Position numbers and translations under genes: made by a program
NCBI GenBank assembly: GCA_902790135.1
Contig: CADAQM010000025.1
Span: forward strand, 18,234 to 82,233
DNA length: 64,000 nucleotides
Source of the DNA: an uncultured Coriobacteriaceae bacterium
GTDB taxonomy: Bacteria > Actinomycetota > Coriobacteriia > Coriobacteriales > Atopobiaceae
Reading direction: 5' to 3'
The notes under the pieces: generated by a model
The model's database searches: none
The model's input: the letters and a program-made list of their open reading frames with translations, nothing else
What the model was told of the DNA's origin: nothing
Part shown: piece by piece, positions 27,366-36,750 of the stretch
Position numbering within the stretch: the stretch's first letter is position 1
Layout: each line of letters opens with the position of its first letter

Positions 27366-30302
27366 CTAGCGCTTGCGCGATGAGCGCCACATGTCGATGT
27401 AACGGCCCACGTTCTGGCAGTCGAGTTGCATGCACGAAGTGCTCGGCATGGAGCGCACGAACTGCTGTCCGTAGCGCTTGGTAGCCACGCGCGAGTCGGC
27501 AAAGACCACGATGCCAGCATCGGTACCCGTACGGATGAGGCGTCCTGCTGCCTGCTTGACCGACAACACTGCCTCTGGCAACGAGTAACGCCACCACGAG
27601 CGATCTTCGCGCAGGTCACGCTCTCGCACCAAAGGATCATTGGGGTTGGCAAAGGGAAGCTTGGGGATGATTACGCAGCGTAGCGTGTCACCTGCCGCGT
27701 CAAAGCCCTCCCAGAACGACTTGAGCGCCATCAACGACCGGCTCTCGTCCGCCATGAACTTCTCGCGCAGGCGGCGTGGCGACGATCCGCGCTCCTGACA
27801 GTCAACCTCGAGCCCGATGGCCGAGAGCCGTGGCGCCAGCTCGCTATGAACCTGCTCCATCTCGCGACGGTTGGTAAAGAGCGTGAGCACCGAGCCACCC
27901 ATGGCACGATGCACGTCAAAGAGCAGGTCCACGAGTGCCGGCAGGTAGCTGCGTGTGCCTGGCGCAGGCATGTCACGACACACCAGCACACTCATATTGC
28001 GATCGAAGTCAAAGCTCGAAGCGAGTTTTAGGCTGCCTCGATTGCTCTTATCAATCTGGTCAAGGCCCACGGCATGGTCAAAGTGCTCGAACGACTCTCC
28101 TACGGCGATGGTGGCAGAGGTGAAGATCACGCTCATCATCTCGGGCAGCCAGCGCTGGGCCAAATCCGTGCCCACGTCCACCTTCTCGGCGAGCAGGGCT
28201 TCCGTCGCCATGTCGCGCCGACGCCTCGAGAGACGCGCCGAGTACACGTAGGTGTGATCCTCTCCCGCTTCGATCAGTGAGAGCGCGTCACGAAGTTCGA
28301 CTAGGAATCCAGTAGCTTCCTTGAGATCGCCTCCGAACTGTGGTGAGAGGTCCGCAAGGGCTTCGACGGTCTCGTGGGCATCCTTTGCAGCCTCGTCGAG
28401 ACGCTCGATGGCTCGCAGCATGGCCTCAGAAAGCCCTGCCCACTCACGTGACTGACGAACGCCCTCATCAATCCAAAGCGTCTGAGTCTCATAACCGCCG
28501 CTGGGCCCGGACACATGTGTGAGCTCGTGCAGGGCCTCAAAGACGTCAGCCGTTGAGACCGTCGCACGCGAGGCAGAGGCAGCGAGCTTGGTGAGCAGGC
28601 TAGCAGGCAGCGTGGAGCCTTCCTTCTGCGTTATCTGCCCAAAGAGCGTGTGAATCGTGCCTGTCTTGGTGCCTCCCAGCTTCTCAAATGACTGTCGCAC
28701 CTCTTCGCCCGTAACCTCGACCGCCCACTGACGGCGGGCCTCGGACTCAAAGCCATGGGCCTCGTCCACGATCCAGTGCCTGATGGGGGGCAGGATACGA
28801 CCATCTGCTGTTACGTTGCGCAGCAGGAGGGAGTGATTGGTAACCACCACGTCCGAGCACCCTGCGCGACGGCGTGCGCCGTGCACCATGCACTCGTTGG
28901 GGTAGAACGGGCAACGCGTGCGCTGGCACTCCGACGGAGACGTGGTGAGCATGCCGCGGGGCACAAATCGCCAACGTATGCCAAGCGTGTCAAGGTCACC
29001 TTCGGCTGCCTGGCACACTGATGCATAGGTGACCGCGATTGCCGTGAGCATGTCAGACTCCACCGACTCGATGGAGCGATAGCTGTTGCCCTGCATAGCG
29101 GGCAGCTCGTTGACCGCGGCGCGTTGGAGCCGGTTGAGACACGGGTAGTGCTCGTAGCCCTTGAGACTGGTGAAGGTAAGACCGCCAGGAAGAGCACGCT
29201 TGAGAGCAGGAAGCTCGTGGGCAACAAGCTGGTCGGTAAGGGCGTTGGTCTTTGTGGCCACGCCTACGGTAATGCCGTTACGCTGGGCAAACTCTATGGC
29301 AGGCACGAGGTAGGCCATGGATTTGCCAACACCTGTACCCGCTTCGATTGCTCGATGCGTCGAGCTCGCAAGCGCCTCTCGCACCTCAAGTGCCATGGCC
29401 TCCTGCTCTGGACGGCGCTCATAGACGTCATACATGCGCGAGACCAGGCCGTCATTGGCAAACGCCGCCCGTATCTGCTCGATAGAAGGTGAGCTGAGCG
29501 AAGCCACCTCATTTGCATCAACGCGCGCGTGCCAGTCCGTACCAGCAATCAGATCGTGGCGTACGCTCTTGAGCGAGAAGCTGCCGCCACCGTCCGTCGT
29601 CGAAAGGTACGAGAGAATGACCCTGAAGGGCCATTCGACTTCTGGGTGCATGCCCGCGAGCAGCCCGAGCAGTCCATCAGGAAGATCGAGCAGACCCTGC
29701 AGCATGACAGGCCACATACCGCACAGTGCATCGACATCGTCCATCGCTCGGTGGGTCACGCTGTCGCAGCCAAATGCAGCGGCCATGTCCGACAATCGGT
29801 GCGACGACAGCAGGGGCAGGGCCATGCGCGAGAGCGAGAGCGTGTCAATCCACACGTCGCTCACCTCATACCCACCGGGGACCTTCTCTATAAACGTACG
29901 GTCAAACGTCGCATTGTGTGCCAGGACGGGTGAACCACCGACAAACTCCGCAAGGCCCGTCACTGCCTCCTCAGCAAAGGGCGCGTCTGCCACATCAATC
30001 GCACGAATCCCCGTCAATTCCTGTATTTCCGCAGGTATCGGCTTTGTAGGCTGCACGAAGGTACGATAGCGGTCAACGATCTGCTTGCCGCTGATACGTG
30101 CCGCGGCAATCTCGATGAGCTCGCACTCCCTGAAGGAAAGACCCGTGGTCTCGGTGTCCAGCACGACCATGTCCTCCTCGAGAGGGCCAAAGTCGGCCTT
30201 TTGGGCACGTTCCGCAAGGGTGAGATACCGAGCGCGCACATCTTTTGGCGTTGTGGGAAGCAGGAGCCGCCCAAGCAGCTCCTGCGCATTGCTTTGAACC
30301 AT
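27366..30302 (-). CDS. DnaQ-type exonuclease fused to DinG-type helicase
   Basis: 978 aa. N-terminal DEDD exonuclease: VVLDTETTGLSF (Exo I), AHNATFDRTF (Exo II), HRAMDDVDAL (Exo III with H and D). The C-terminal superfamily 2, XPD/DinG-like helicase has Walker A GTGVGKSMAY, a Cys-rich stretch (CQRTRCPFYPNEC and a following Cys) that would hold an iron-sulfur cluster, DEAH in IVDEAHGFE, and the closing QAAGRLIRTGTD motif. Fused proteins of this kind (often called DinG in Firmicutes) act in DNA repair; some lack helicase activity. Ends close to the WYL terminator; ddl lies 54 bases upstream of its start. Confidence 0.92.
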   Translation of the reverse strand: MVQSNAQELLGRLLLPTTPKDVRARYLTLAERAQKADFGPLEEDMVVLDTETTGLSFRECELIEIAAARISGKQIVDRYRTFVQPTKPIPAEIQELTGIRAIDVADAPFAEEAVTGLAEFVGGSPVLAHNATFDRTFIEKVPGGYEVSDVWIDTLSLSRMALPLLSSHRLSDMAAAFGCDSVTHRAMDDVDALCGMWPVMLQGLLDLPDGLLGLLAGMHPEVEWPFRVILSYLSTTDGGGSFSLKSVRHDLIAGTDWHARVDANEVASLSSPSIEQIRAAFANDGLVSRMYDVYERRPEQEAMALEVREALASSTHRAIEAGTGVGKSMAYLVPAIEFAQRNGITVGVATKTNALTDQLVAHELPALKRALPGGLTFTSLKGYEHYPCLNRLQRAAVNELPAMQGNSYRSIESVESDMLTAIAVTYASVCQAAEGDLDTLGIRWRFVPRGMLTTSPSECQRTRCPFYPNECMVHGARRRAGCSDVVVTNHSLLLRNVTADGRILPPIRHWIVDEAHGFESEARRQWAVEVTGEEVRQSFEKLGGTKTGTIHTLFGQITQKEGSTLPASLLTKLAASASRATVSTADVFEALHELTHVSGPSGGYETQTLWIDEGVRQSREWAGLSEAMLRAIERLDEAAKDAHETVEALADLSPQFGGDLKEATGFLVELRDALSLIEAGEDHTYVYSARLSRRRRDMATEALLAEKVDVGTDLAQRWLPEMMSVIFTSATIAVGESFEHFDHAVGLDQIDKSNRGSLKLASSFDFDRNMSVLVCRDMPAPGTRSYLPALVDLLFDVHRAMGGSVLTLFTNRREMEQVHSELAPRLSAIGLEVDCQERGSSPRRLREKFMADESRSLMALKSFWEGFDAAGDTLRCVIIPKLPFANPNDPLVRERDLREDRSWWRYSLPEAVLSVKQAAGRLIRTGTDAGIVVFADSRVATKRYGQQFVRSMPSTSCMQLDCQNVGRYIDMWRSSRKR

Positions 30303-30356
30303 GTACCTGCAGTTTCCTTGTCGTATACCAGACTTCCCAGCAAAGGTCGTTCGGTG

Positions 30357-31307
30357 TTACTTGAGTGCCAACTCCACTATGCGACGGCAAAGCTCGGGGA
30401 ACTCGATTCCAGCGTGGCGCGCGCTGTCGGGCAGCAGGCTGGTCTCGGTCATACCAGGAATCGTGTTGGTCTCCAGGATGTAGGGGACGCCTTCCTCGGT
30501 GACGATGAAATCGCTGCGCGACACCCCGCGACAGCCAAGCACCTTGTGAGCGCGCACGGCGAGTTCCTGGGCACGTGCATAGACGTCGGCATCGAGTCGC
30601 GCGGGAATCACGTGATGCAGCTCGCCCGGCTCGTACTTGACCTTGAGGTCGTAGAACTCCGCACCCGTCACGATTTCGACGATCGGCAGTGCCTCCGGTT
30701 CCTCGTTTCCCAACACGGGCACGGTGATCTCGGTACCTGTGATGCACTGCTCCACGAGAACCGTGTCGCCCTTGGCACCAGCGGTACGGATAGCCTCCTC
30801 GAGCTGTTCAGCGGCAGTCACACGCGTGATGCCATAGCTCGACCCGTTTCCCGCCGGCTTCACAAACAGAGGCAGCCCAAGACGCTCGACTATCTGCGCA
30901 AGTTCGTCTTCACCAGGCACATAACCAGGAGCAAGCGTCACTCCTTCGGGCGTCGGAATGCCCACGGTCCTGTACATGGTGATGGCGACATCCTTCTCAG
31001 TGCCCATTGCCGAAGCCAGGACGCCTGAGAACGTGTAGGGCACATGGAGAATCTCCAGCAGGCCCTGGATGCATCCGTCCTCGCCATAGCGGCCGTGCAT
31101 GGCGGGAAATGCCACGTCATAAGAGCCTTCGATCAGCTTCGCGACAAAGACCGGAGACGCGACATCAAGGAGGTCTACCTGTACAAAACCAGCCTCTAGC
31201 AGGGCCTTTTTGCATGCACGACCCGAGCTGAGCGAGATCTCCCGCTCATCTGACCAACCTCCTGCAAGAACCGCAACCTTGCAACCTGTCAGCTCGTTAA
31301 CCTCCAT
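30357..31307 (-). CDS. ddl: D-alanine-D-alanine ligase
   Basis: Makes the D-Ala-D-Ala dipeptide for peptidoglycan. 316 aa, ATP-grasp. Motifs: VAVLAGGWSDEREISLSSG, HGRYGEDGCIQGLLE, FVKPAGNGSSYGI, VLVEQCITGTEITVPVLG and ILETNTIPGMTETSLLP (metal-binding Asn/Glu). The omega-loop region reads KVKYEPGELHHVIPA; I cannot decide lactate versus alanine specificity by eye. Starts at ATG 31307 with AGGAG. Divergent from rlmN. Confidence 0.95.
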   Translation of the reverse strand: MEVNELTGCKVAVLAGGWSDEREISLSSGRACKKALLEAGFVQVDLLDVASPVFVAKLIEGSYDVAFPAMHGRYGEDGCIQGLLEILHVPYTFSGVLASAMGTEKDVAITMYRTVGIPTPEGVTLAPGYVPGEDELAQIVERLGLPLFVKPAGNGSSYGITRVTAAEQLEEAIRTAGAKGDTVLVEQCITGTEITVPVLGNEEPEALPIVEIVTGAEFYDLKVKYEPGELHHVIPARLDADVYARAQELAVRAHKVLGCRGVSRSDFIVTEEGVPYILETNTIPGMTETSLLPDSARHAGIEFPELCRRIVELALK

Positions 31308-31418
31308 GAGGCAAACTCCTTTGCAACCTTGCTTGCGCTAGACTCACCTGTTGAGCACGCATTTACCAGATTGATGGTACCCCACGTGGATTTTCAGACG
31401 TAGAAGAGGTTCGAAATC

Positions 31419-32480
31419 ATGCAAGAAGCCAGAAACACAGCATCTCGGAGCACGGGTCTCACCGATCTGCGCACCCTGACGCATGGTCAGCTACTCGAAA
31501 CGCTCAAGGAGCTCGGCCAGCCGGCGTTTCGCGTGAAACAAATCGAAGAGTGGATCTGGGAGAAGGGTGCCTCCTCGTTTGATGACATGACGAACCTCCC
31601 TAAGGCGCTGCGTTCGGCACTTTCGGACCAGTTCACGCTTGGTGGCGTTTCGCAGGTCGCTCGTCAGGTGTCAGAAGATGGCAGTCGAAAGTACCTGCTT
31701 CGCTATGCTGACAACACAACCGTCGAGTGCGTGGGCATGCCTTCTGGCAACAAGCTTGCCGTCTGTGTCTCATCACAGGCTGGTTGTGGCATGGGCTGCG
31801 CCTTCTGCGCCACTGGCGCTGCTGGCCTGACGCGCTCGCTTACCGCTGGCGAGATCTACGACCAGGTTATCCATGTGCGCGACGACTTTGACTCTCGCGT
31901 CTCGAGCGTCGTCCTTATGGGTCAGGGCGAGCCCTTTGTCAACTACGACGCAACGCTCGCTGCGATGCGCAAGATCAACTCTCCTGACGGCCTGGGTATT
32001 GGCGCACGTCATATTACGGTATCTACCTGCGGAATCATTCCTGCCATCAAACGTTTTGCCAATGAGCCAGAGCAGTTCACGCTCGCCGTCTCCCTGCACT
32101 CGGCTGTTCAGCGTACACGCAATGCTCTCATGCCTGGCGTTCGCAAGTTCTCGCTTATGCACCTCTACGAGGTGATGGGCGAGTACGTGGACAAGACTGG
32201 GCGCCGACCGACGTATGAGTATGCGCTGATTCGTGGAGTAAACGACACCGAAGACGAGTTGGGCGCTCTCTGCGACTTCTGTCGCGACAATCTTGCCCAC
32301 GTCAACATCATCAAGCTCAACGAGGTCAAGGGCTCGCGCTTCCAGCCGAGCTCTGATGCACGTGCTGGCGAGTTTGTCAGGCGTCTCGCTAATGTCGGCG
32401 TCGAGGCTACCATCAGGCAGTCCCGTGGTCAGGACATCGATGCGGCATGCGGTCAGCTTAAGCAGCGTCTGGGCAAGTAA
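31419..32480 (+). CDS. rlmN: Dual-specificity rRNA/tRNA (adenine-C2) methyltransferase
   Basis: Radical-SAM enzyme that methylates A2503 of 23S rRNA and A37 of some tRNAs. 353 aa. The [4Fe-4S] motif is CGMGCAFC; also visible are MGQGEPFVNYD, HITVSTCGI and the C-terminal QSRGQDIDAACGQL with the methyl-carrying Cys. The upstream base context has AGAAGAGG ahead of ATG 31419. Monocistronic with a clear terminator. Confidence 0.97.
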   Translation: MQEARNTASRSTGLTDLRTLTHGQLLETLKELGQPAFRVKQIEEWIWEKGASSFDDMTNLPKALRSALSDQFTLGGVSQVARQVSEDGSRKYLLRYADNTTVECVGMPSGNKLAVCVSSQAGCGMGCAFCATGAAGLTRSLTAGEIYDQVIHVRDDFDSRVSSVVLMGQGEPFVNYDATLAAMRKINSPDGLGIGARHITVSTCGIIPAIKRFANEPEQFTLAVSLHSAVQRTRNALMPGVRKFSLMHLYEVMGEYVDKTGRRPTYEYALIRGVNDTEDELGALCDFCRDNLAHVNIIKLNEVKGSRFQPSSDARAGEFVRRLANVGVEATIRQSRGQDIDAACGQLKQRLGK

Positions 32481-32490
32481 GTAACGCAAG

Positions 32491-32524
32491 AGGGGACTCG
32501 ATTGTGCTCGAGTCCCCTTCCTTA
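32491..32524 (+). terminator. Terminator of rlmN
   Basis: AGGGGACTCGA and TCGAGTCCCCT form an 11-bp stem around TTGTGC, followed by TCCTTATTCC. Confidence 0.85.
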
Positions 32525-32555
32525 TTCCTCTATAACAGAACAACTGTTCTACTAT

Positions 32556-32810
32556 TTAGAACCCCAAATCTTCCCATGCCTTACGTACCTGCTCACGGTT
32601 CTGGCGGACAGTCTCCTCGTCCATGATCGTACCGATATGGTCGTTGACGAGCGTATGCAGCTTAACGTAAGAATCGATAATCGTCCGATTCATCGATGAG
32701 ATACCCTGCTTAGCCACATCGTCGAGAAGCACCTGATACGCAACAACTCCGAGCACGGACAATGCAGTGACAGCAATGAGTCCGTTTCGAATCTGCTTGA
32801 GAATCCTCAT
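32556..32810 (-). CDS. Small single-pass membrane protein after parB
   Basis: 84 aa, not recognised. One N-terminal transmembrane helix (about residues 8-27; GLIAVTALSVLGVVAYQVLL) and a polar, probably helical C-terminal region. ATG 32810 begins 2 bases after the parB stop, so translation is likely coupled; a GTG 12 bases earlier overlaps parB. Its place as third gene of a parA-parB operon suggests a link to segregation or simply cotranscription. Confidence 0.7.
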   Translation of the reverse strand: MRILKQIRNGLIAVTALSVLGVVAYQVLLDDVAKQGISSMNRTIIDSYVKLHTLVNDHIGTIMDEETVRQNREQVRKAWEDLGF

Positions 32811-32811
32811 G

Positions 32812-33684
32812 CTACTCACCACCCTCCATCGTAACCTTGCTCAGCTGTTCGACCAGCTTTGCGAGCTGCTCCTCATCTGCAAACTCGATCTCAATCTTGT
32901 TCTTGTTCCTCAGACGCTTTACCTTGACGTTGGTATCCAGAGCAAGTCGTAGCTGGCGGGCAGCCCTCTTGTAAGACTGAGGAGTTGCCACACGGACCGG
33001 TGGCTGCCTATCTGTGACAGAAAACAGTGGTGCAAGATTTTCTGTCTGACGTACGCTCAAACCGTCATCGACAACCTTCTGCGCAAGCTTGATACGAGCA
33101 TCGTCATCAGCAACCGAAAGAATTGCCCTGGCATGTCCTGCCGTAATCTTCCGCTCGACCATCATCTGCTGAACTTCCTCTGGTAGATCGAGCAGACGCA
33201 AGGAGTTGGCAATTGCAGAGCGGGACTTTGAGACAGACTGTCCCAGCTCAGCCTGAGTCATACCTGTCTTCGTCAGAAGTGCCTTGAAGCCCTGGGCTTC
33301 TTCGATTGCATCGAGGTCAGAGCGCTGGAGGTTCTCAATTAGAGCCAGCTTGAAGACATCCTCGTCCGAGATATCCTTGATGATGACGGGTATCTCAGTG
33401 AGACCAGCACGCTTTGATGCCTGATAACGACGCTCTCCGGCAACGATCTCGTACTTCTGTCCCTTTTTCCTAACAAGAATCGGCTGCAGCACACCATTCT
33501 GCCTGATTGAATCAGTGAGTTCTTCGAGTGCATCCTCGTCAAAGTTCTTACGAGGCTGGTCCTTGTTTGGGCGAATCTCACTCAATGGAAGTATGGAGTC
33601 GGGAGTTACCGCCGCTGCAACCTCTGCATCGGCACCACCCATGAGGGAATTTAAGCCTTTTCCCAAGCCAGAACGCTTAGCCAC
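32812..33684 (-). CDS. parB: Chromosome-partitioning protein ParB
   Basis: 290 aa CTP-dependent DNA clamp that loads at parS. Landmarks: RSGLGKGLNSLM at the start (ParA-stimulating region), IRPNKDQPRKNFDEDALEELTDSI, GERRYQASKRAGL (GERRYxA CTP-binding motif), IENLQRSDLDAIEEA, and a helix-turn-helix (TQAELGQSVSKSRSAIANSLRLL). Overlaps parA by 8 bases. Eight predicted parS sites lie just upstream of parA. Confidence 0.97.
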   Translation of the reverse strand: MAKRSGLGKGLNSLMGGADAEVAAAVTPDSILPLSEIRPNKDQPRKNFDEDALEELTDSIRQNGVLQPILVRKKGQKYEIVAGERRYQASKRAGLTEIPVIIKDISDEDVFKLALIENLQRSDLDAIEEAQGFKALLTKTGMTQAELGQSVSKSRSAIANSLRLLDLPEEVQQMMVERKITAGHARAILSVADDDARIKLAQKVVDDGLSVRQTENLAPLFSVTDRQPPVRVATPQSYKRAARQLRLALDTNVKVKRLRNKNKIEIEFADEEQLAKLVEQLSKVTMEGGE

Positions 33685-34477
33685 GACGGATCACTTCCTT
33701 TGACAACTTGATATATGCCTGTGCACCCTTGCTCATTCTTGCGTACTGCGTAACCGGTAATCCATGACTCGGAGCTTCTGAGAGTTTCACATTGCGAGGA
33801 ATGATTGTCTTAAAGACCTTCTTACCAAAGTATGCGGTAACTTCTTCTGCAACCTGCTTGGATAGGGTAGTTCTAGCGTCATACATCGTCAGAAGGACGC
33901 CAAAGATCTCAAGTTCGGGATTCAGACGATTCTTGACCATGCGCATGGATTCGAGAAGCTTTGTCACACCCTCCAAAGCGTAGAACTCACACTGAATCGG
34001 AATCAGCAATTCATCGGCTGCAACGAGCGCGTTTATCGTCAAGAGACCCAGAGATGGTGGGCAATCGATAAGAACATAGTCAAAATGTTCGTTGATAGGA
34101 GAGAGCAAAGACTTGAGAAGATGTTCACGACCATCGACCGTCACCATATCAACTTCTGCACCTGCAAGTTGGATGGTTGCTGGAATTGCAAACACATTCT
34201 TCTCGCAAGTATCAATGATGAGGTCTTCAACCGGATAATCGTCAAGAAGTGCATCGTAGATGTCGTGCTCGAGCTCTTCCTTTTCGATACCATAGCCACT
34301 CGAAGTGTTTCCCTGTGGATCCAGGTCGACTACAAGTACTTTCTTTTTGGCCTCTCCAAGTGCCGCAGACAGATTTACAACCGTTGTAGACTTACCAACG
34401 CCGCCCTTTTGGTTGATAACTGCGATTACCTTAGTCTTTTTGAGCGGATTTCCCCGTTTTGTATCAAGGTATCCCAC
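33677..34477 (-). CDS. parA: Chromosome-partitioning ATPase ParA (Soj)
   Basis: 266 aa deviant-Walker ATPase. KGGVGKSTTVVNLSAAL is the P-loop with the signature lysine; VVDLDPQGN and VLIDCPPSLGLLT follow. With ParB it segregates the origin region and may influence initiation by DnaA. The start MGYLDTKRGNPLKK may be a short N-terminal extension; ATG 34477 is used. First gene of parA-parB-small membrane protein. Confidence 0.97.
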   Translation of the reverse strand: MGYLDTKRGNPLKKTKVIAVINQKGGVGKSTTVVNLSAALGEAKKKVLVVDLDPQGNTSSGYGIEKEELEHDIYDALLDDYPVEDLIIDTCEKNVFAIPATIQLAGAEVDMVTVDGREHLLKSLLSPINEHFDYVLIDCPPSLGLLTINALVAADELLIPIQCEFYALEGVTKLLESMRMVKNRLNPELEIFGVLLTMYDARTTLSKQVAEEVTAYFGKKVFKTIIPRNVKLSEAPSHGLPVTQYARMSKGAQAYIKLSKEVIRRG

Positions 34478-34536
34478 TTTGCCTCCAACTGCTCCGTTAT
34501 AGCTCCGTATGTTTGGTTTATTAGATAATAGTGCAT

Positions 34537-34552
34537 CGTTTCACGTGAAACG
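34537..34552. promoter_or_regulatory. parS site 1
   Basis: CGTTTCACGTGAAACG: full 14-bp palindrome GTTTCACGTGAAAC, 60 bases upstream of parA. Confidence 0.93.
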
Positions 34553-34592
34553 TCGTAAATCGCAAATGACTCTAGCAATTCGTGCAACCGTA

Positions 34593-34608
34593 CTTTTCAC
34601 GTGAAACA
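34593..34608. promoter_or_regulatory. parS site 2 (one mismatch)
   Basis: CTTTTCACGTGAAACA: one change from the palindrome in the left arm. Confidence 0.85.
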
Positions 34609-34709
34609 AACTAGTGAATGGAGCAATTGACTAGTCAAAACTAACCTAATTGCCGCAACAAACTATTTATCTGTTTCGTTAGCTTATCTTCAGAGTTCTT
34701 TCGTTCCTA

Positions 34710-34725
34710 TGTTTCACGTGAAACG
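34710..34725. promoter_or_regulatory. parS site 3
   Basis: TGTTTCACGTGAAACG: full 14-bp core. Confidence 0.93.
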
Positions 34726-34834
34726 TGTCTCTCAATTTGAAACGTTTCTTATGTCACTCTATTCTTTGCATCTACTGATTGTCTTCTAATACTTGATTTG
34801 ACCTCAATCAAGGCAGTGCTATTTAATCAAACTC

Positions 34835-34850
34835 TGTTTCACGTGAAACT
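34835..34850. promoter_or_regulatory. parS site 4
   Basis: TGTTTCACGTGAAACT: full 14-bp core. Confidence 0.93.
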
Positions 34851-34976
34851 CTGCGAATTAATCCTGGCTTCATTAGTGAGTTCAAATTCCATGAACAGTC
34901 TCTTCCGATGACACATTTCTCTTCATTGCGGAAAGACCAGTTCTAGATCTGCGCCTGTATTCAAAGTACATGAATG

Positions 34977-34992
34977 TGTTCCACGTGAAACC
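34977..34992. promoter_or_regulatory. parS site 5 (one mismatch)
   Basis: TGTTCCACGTGAAACC: one core change in the left arm, still within the known TGTTNCACGTGAAACA pattern. Confidence 0.9.
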
Positions 34993-35095
34993 TGTGCAGC
35001 TATCATCGTTCAGAGTTGTCTTCTTGACGCTCCAGAAGCATTGGCTGTTTTGCATACAGACGTTAGATTACGACCAACGTACATATTCCTCATCT

Positions 35096-35111
35096 TGTTT
35101 CACGTGAAACA
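35096..35111. promoter_or_regulatory. parS site 6
   Basis: TGTTTCACGTGAAACA: perfect 16-bp palindrome. Confidence 0.95.
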
Positions 35112-35217
35112 GCGAGTCCGTCGTCTAGAACTTAACTTCAGCTCTAGCTCTTAGGATCGAAACAACCATTCATCTTCTAGTATCGAGTAGTGCCATCAAT
35201 CGCTTCGTACGCAAACC

Positions 35218-35233
35218 TGTTTCACGTGAAACA
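35218..35233. promoter_or_regulatory. parS site 7
   Basis: TGTTTCACGTGAAACA: perfect 16-bp palindrome ending 1 base after the rsmG stop region. Confidence 0.95.
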
Positions 35234-35234
35234 A

Positions 35235-35969
35235 CTACGCAAGAGGATGATGCTTTGCCATCCCGGTATTCCTCGGCAACTTTATCTTGCTCTTAGTGTC
35301 ATGAACATACGTCAGTATCTCCCTGTGGCCGGAGTCATCAGGAAGCTCATAGGTTTCACGTGAAACAAGGTGAAGCCCGACAATGTCACCAACCTTTGTA
35401 CCTTGATCTATCTCATCCTCTGAAATGCGAGCTTTCGAGACAACCAAGTGACCTCCCTTCTTAAGCAAGGGAGACGCATACTCAATCAATACGCCGAGCT
35501 CTGCAACAGCACGTGCAGTAACCACATCAAAATTATGTGCTGATGTTCTAGCCAAGTCCTCTGCTCTCACTGCCTGACCCTGTACAAGATGATCGATTCC
35601 CAAGGCCTCACAGAACTCATTGACAGCAGTTGCCTTCTTACCTACTGAATCGATGAGCAGCCCGTTGTAGCCAGTCATGATTGCCAGAGGGATGCCAGGG
35701 AATCCTGCACCAGTCCCGATGTCGATATAGCGAGCACCCTCATTGAGTTCTAAGGCTTCGAGCGAAGGCAACAGCAGAAGCGAGTCAACGACATGCCGGA
35801 GGATAGCATCAAGGGGGTCGACGATGCGCGTAAGGTTGACCACCTTGTTCTTCTCAACAACTAAGTCGAGATGCTGGAGGAGCGTCTTCAGCTGTCGGTC
35901 GTCAGCCTGGATCCCATAGGCTCTCAGGCAAGTGTCAAGGTATGCTCTATTGTCCGGAGTATCAATCAT
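35235..35969 (-). CDS. rsmG: 16S rRNA m7G527 methyltransferase
   Basis: 244 aa SAM-dependent enzyme (GidB). Motif I is YIDIGTGAGFPGIPLAI; NLTRIVDP, LRHVVDSLLLLP and VTARAVAELGVL are family segments. The ATG is at 35969. The long 757-bp gap to parA holds only parS sites and AT-rich sequence. One parS site is embedded in its coding sequence near the C-terminus. Confidence 0.96.
   Translation of the reverse strand: MIDTPDNRAYLDTCLRAYGIQADDRQLKTLLQHLDLVVEKNKVVNLTRIVDPLDAILRHVVDSLLLLPSLEALELNEGARYIDIGTGAGFPGIPLAIMTGYNGLLIDSVGKKATAVNEFCEALGIDHLVQGQAVRAEDLARTSAHNFDVVTARAVAELGVLIEYASPLLKKGGHLVVSKARISEDEIDQGTKVGDIVGLHLVSRETYELPDDSGHREILTYVHDTKSKIKLPRNTGMAKHHPLA
35352..35367. promoter_or_regulatory. 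parS site 8, inside rsmG
   Basis: GGTTTCACGTGAAACA: full 14-bp core lying within the 3' coding part of rsmG, where it encodes part of LVSRETYE. Confidence 0.93.
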
Positions 35970-36072
35970 CGATTGCTGCCAAACCCTTCCGCGTCACAGT
36001 GTTCTGTCAGAAACTGTAACAGATACCTCATACAAAGGTATCTCTTGCTCTATCTGGTTAGATTCGTTACAT

Positions 36073-36106
36073 ACAAGAAGGGGAGAACCTTAGTGGCTCT
36101 CCCCTG
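36073..36106 (-). terminator. Terminator after jag
   Basis: On the minus strand GGGGAGA and its complement CTCCCC flank a 12-nt loop and are followed by TTCTTGT. Confidence 0.8.
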
Positions 36107-36137
36107 TGCCTGGCTTAGTTATATGAGTGCGTACTAC

Positions 36138-36719
36138 TTAGGACCTCACATACGTGATAACCACTCGGCGCTCGGGATCGACGCCCTCGGAGTGCGTGGT
36201 CACCTCAACGTCATCGAGAAGAGCGAGGTGAACAATGCGTCGCTCGTAGGCGTTCATTGGTGCGAGCGAAATACGGCCATGCTGGCGCTTCGCACGAGCC
36301 GCTGCACTATGAGCAAGGTTGACCAGCTTCTCCTTGCGGCGACTCTTGTATCCCTCAATGTCAATGACAATCGGATAGTGGAACTTGAGGCGATTGCTCA
36401 TAAAAGATGAAACTATCATCTGGAGCGAGTCAAGGGTACGACCGTGACGCCCAATAAGCACGGCAAGATCCCCGCCAGAGACATCAAGCAGGAGCTCGCC
36501 CTCGTCGCCCTCATACTCGTCGATCGATACCTTCTTCTCCCCAAAGAAACCAAGGAGCTCGCGGACATACGTGATGGCCGTATCGGCAACGAGGTCAATC
36601 TCATCGTCGGTCAGGGCGACACCACTCTCATAGTGCTCGCGAATCAAGGCAAACTCATCCGCGGGGGCATCCGCGGCCTCAACATCGATATCAGGAGTGA
36701 GCATCGGCTCGTCCTCCAT
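36138..36719 (-). CDS. jag: RNA-binding protein Jag/KhpB (KH and R3H domains)
   Basis: 193 aa. Residues about 95-150 form a KH domain (DLAVLIGRHGRTLDSLQMIVS, with a GxxG-type loop), followed by an R3H domain whose R-x3-H appears around the AHSAAARAKRQ and MNAYERRIVHLAL region. The N-terminus is acidic. It lies directly downstream of yidC, as is usual; KhpB acts on RNA and in cell-division or envelope control in Gram-positives. A terminator follows the stop. Confidence 0.93.
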   Translation of the reverse strand: MEDEPMLTPDIDVEAADAPADEFALIREHYESGVALTDDEIDLVADTAITYVRELLGFFGEKKVSIDEYEGDEGELLLDVSGGDLAVLIGRHGRTLDSLQMIVSSFMSNRLKFHYPIVIDIEGYKSRRKEKLVNLAHSAAARAKRQHGRISLAPMNAYERRIVHLALLDDVEVTTHSEGVDPERRVVITYVRS

Positions 36720-36750
36720 GGTGTACCTCCTTAAGGCAAGTTAGCCTAGA

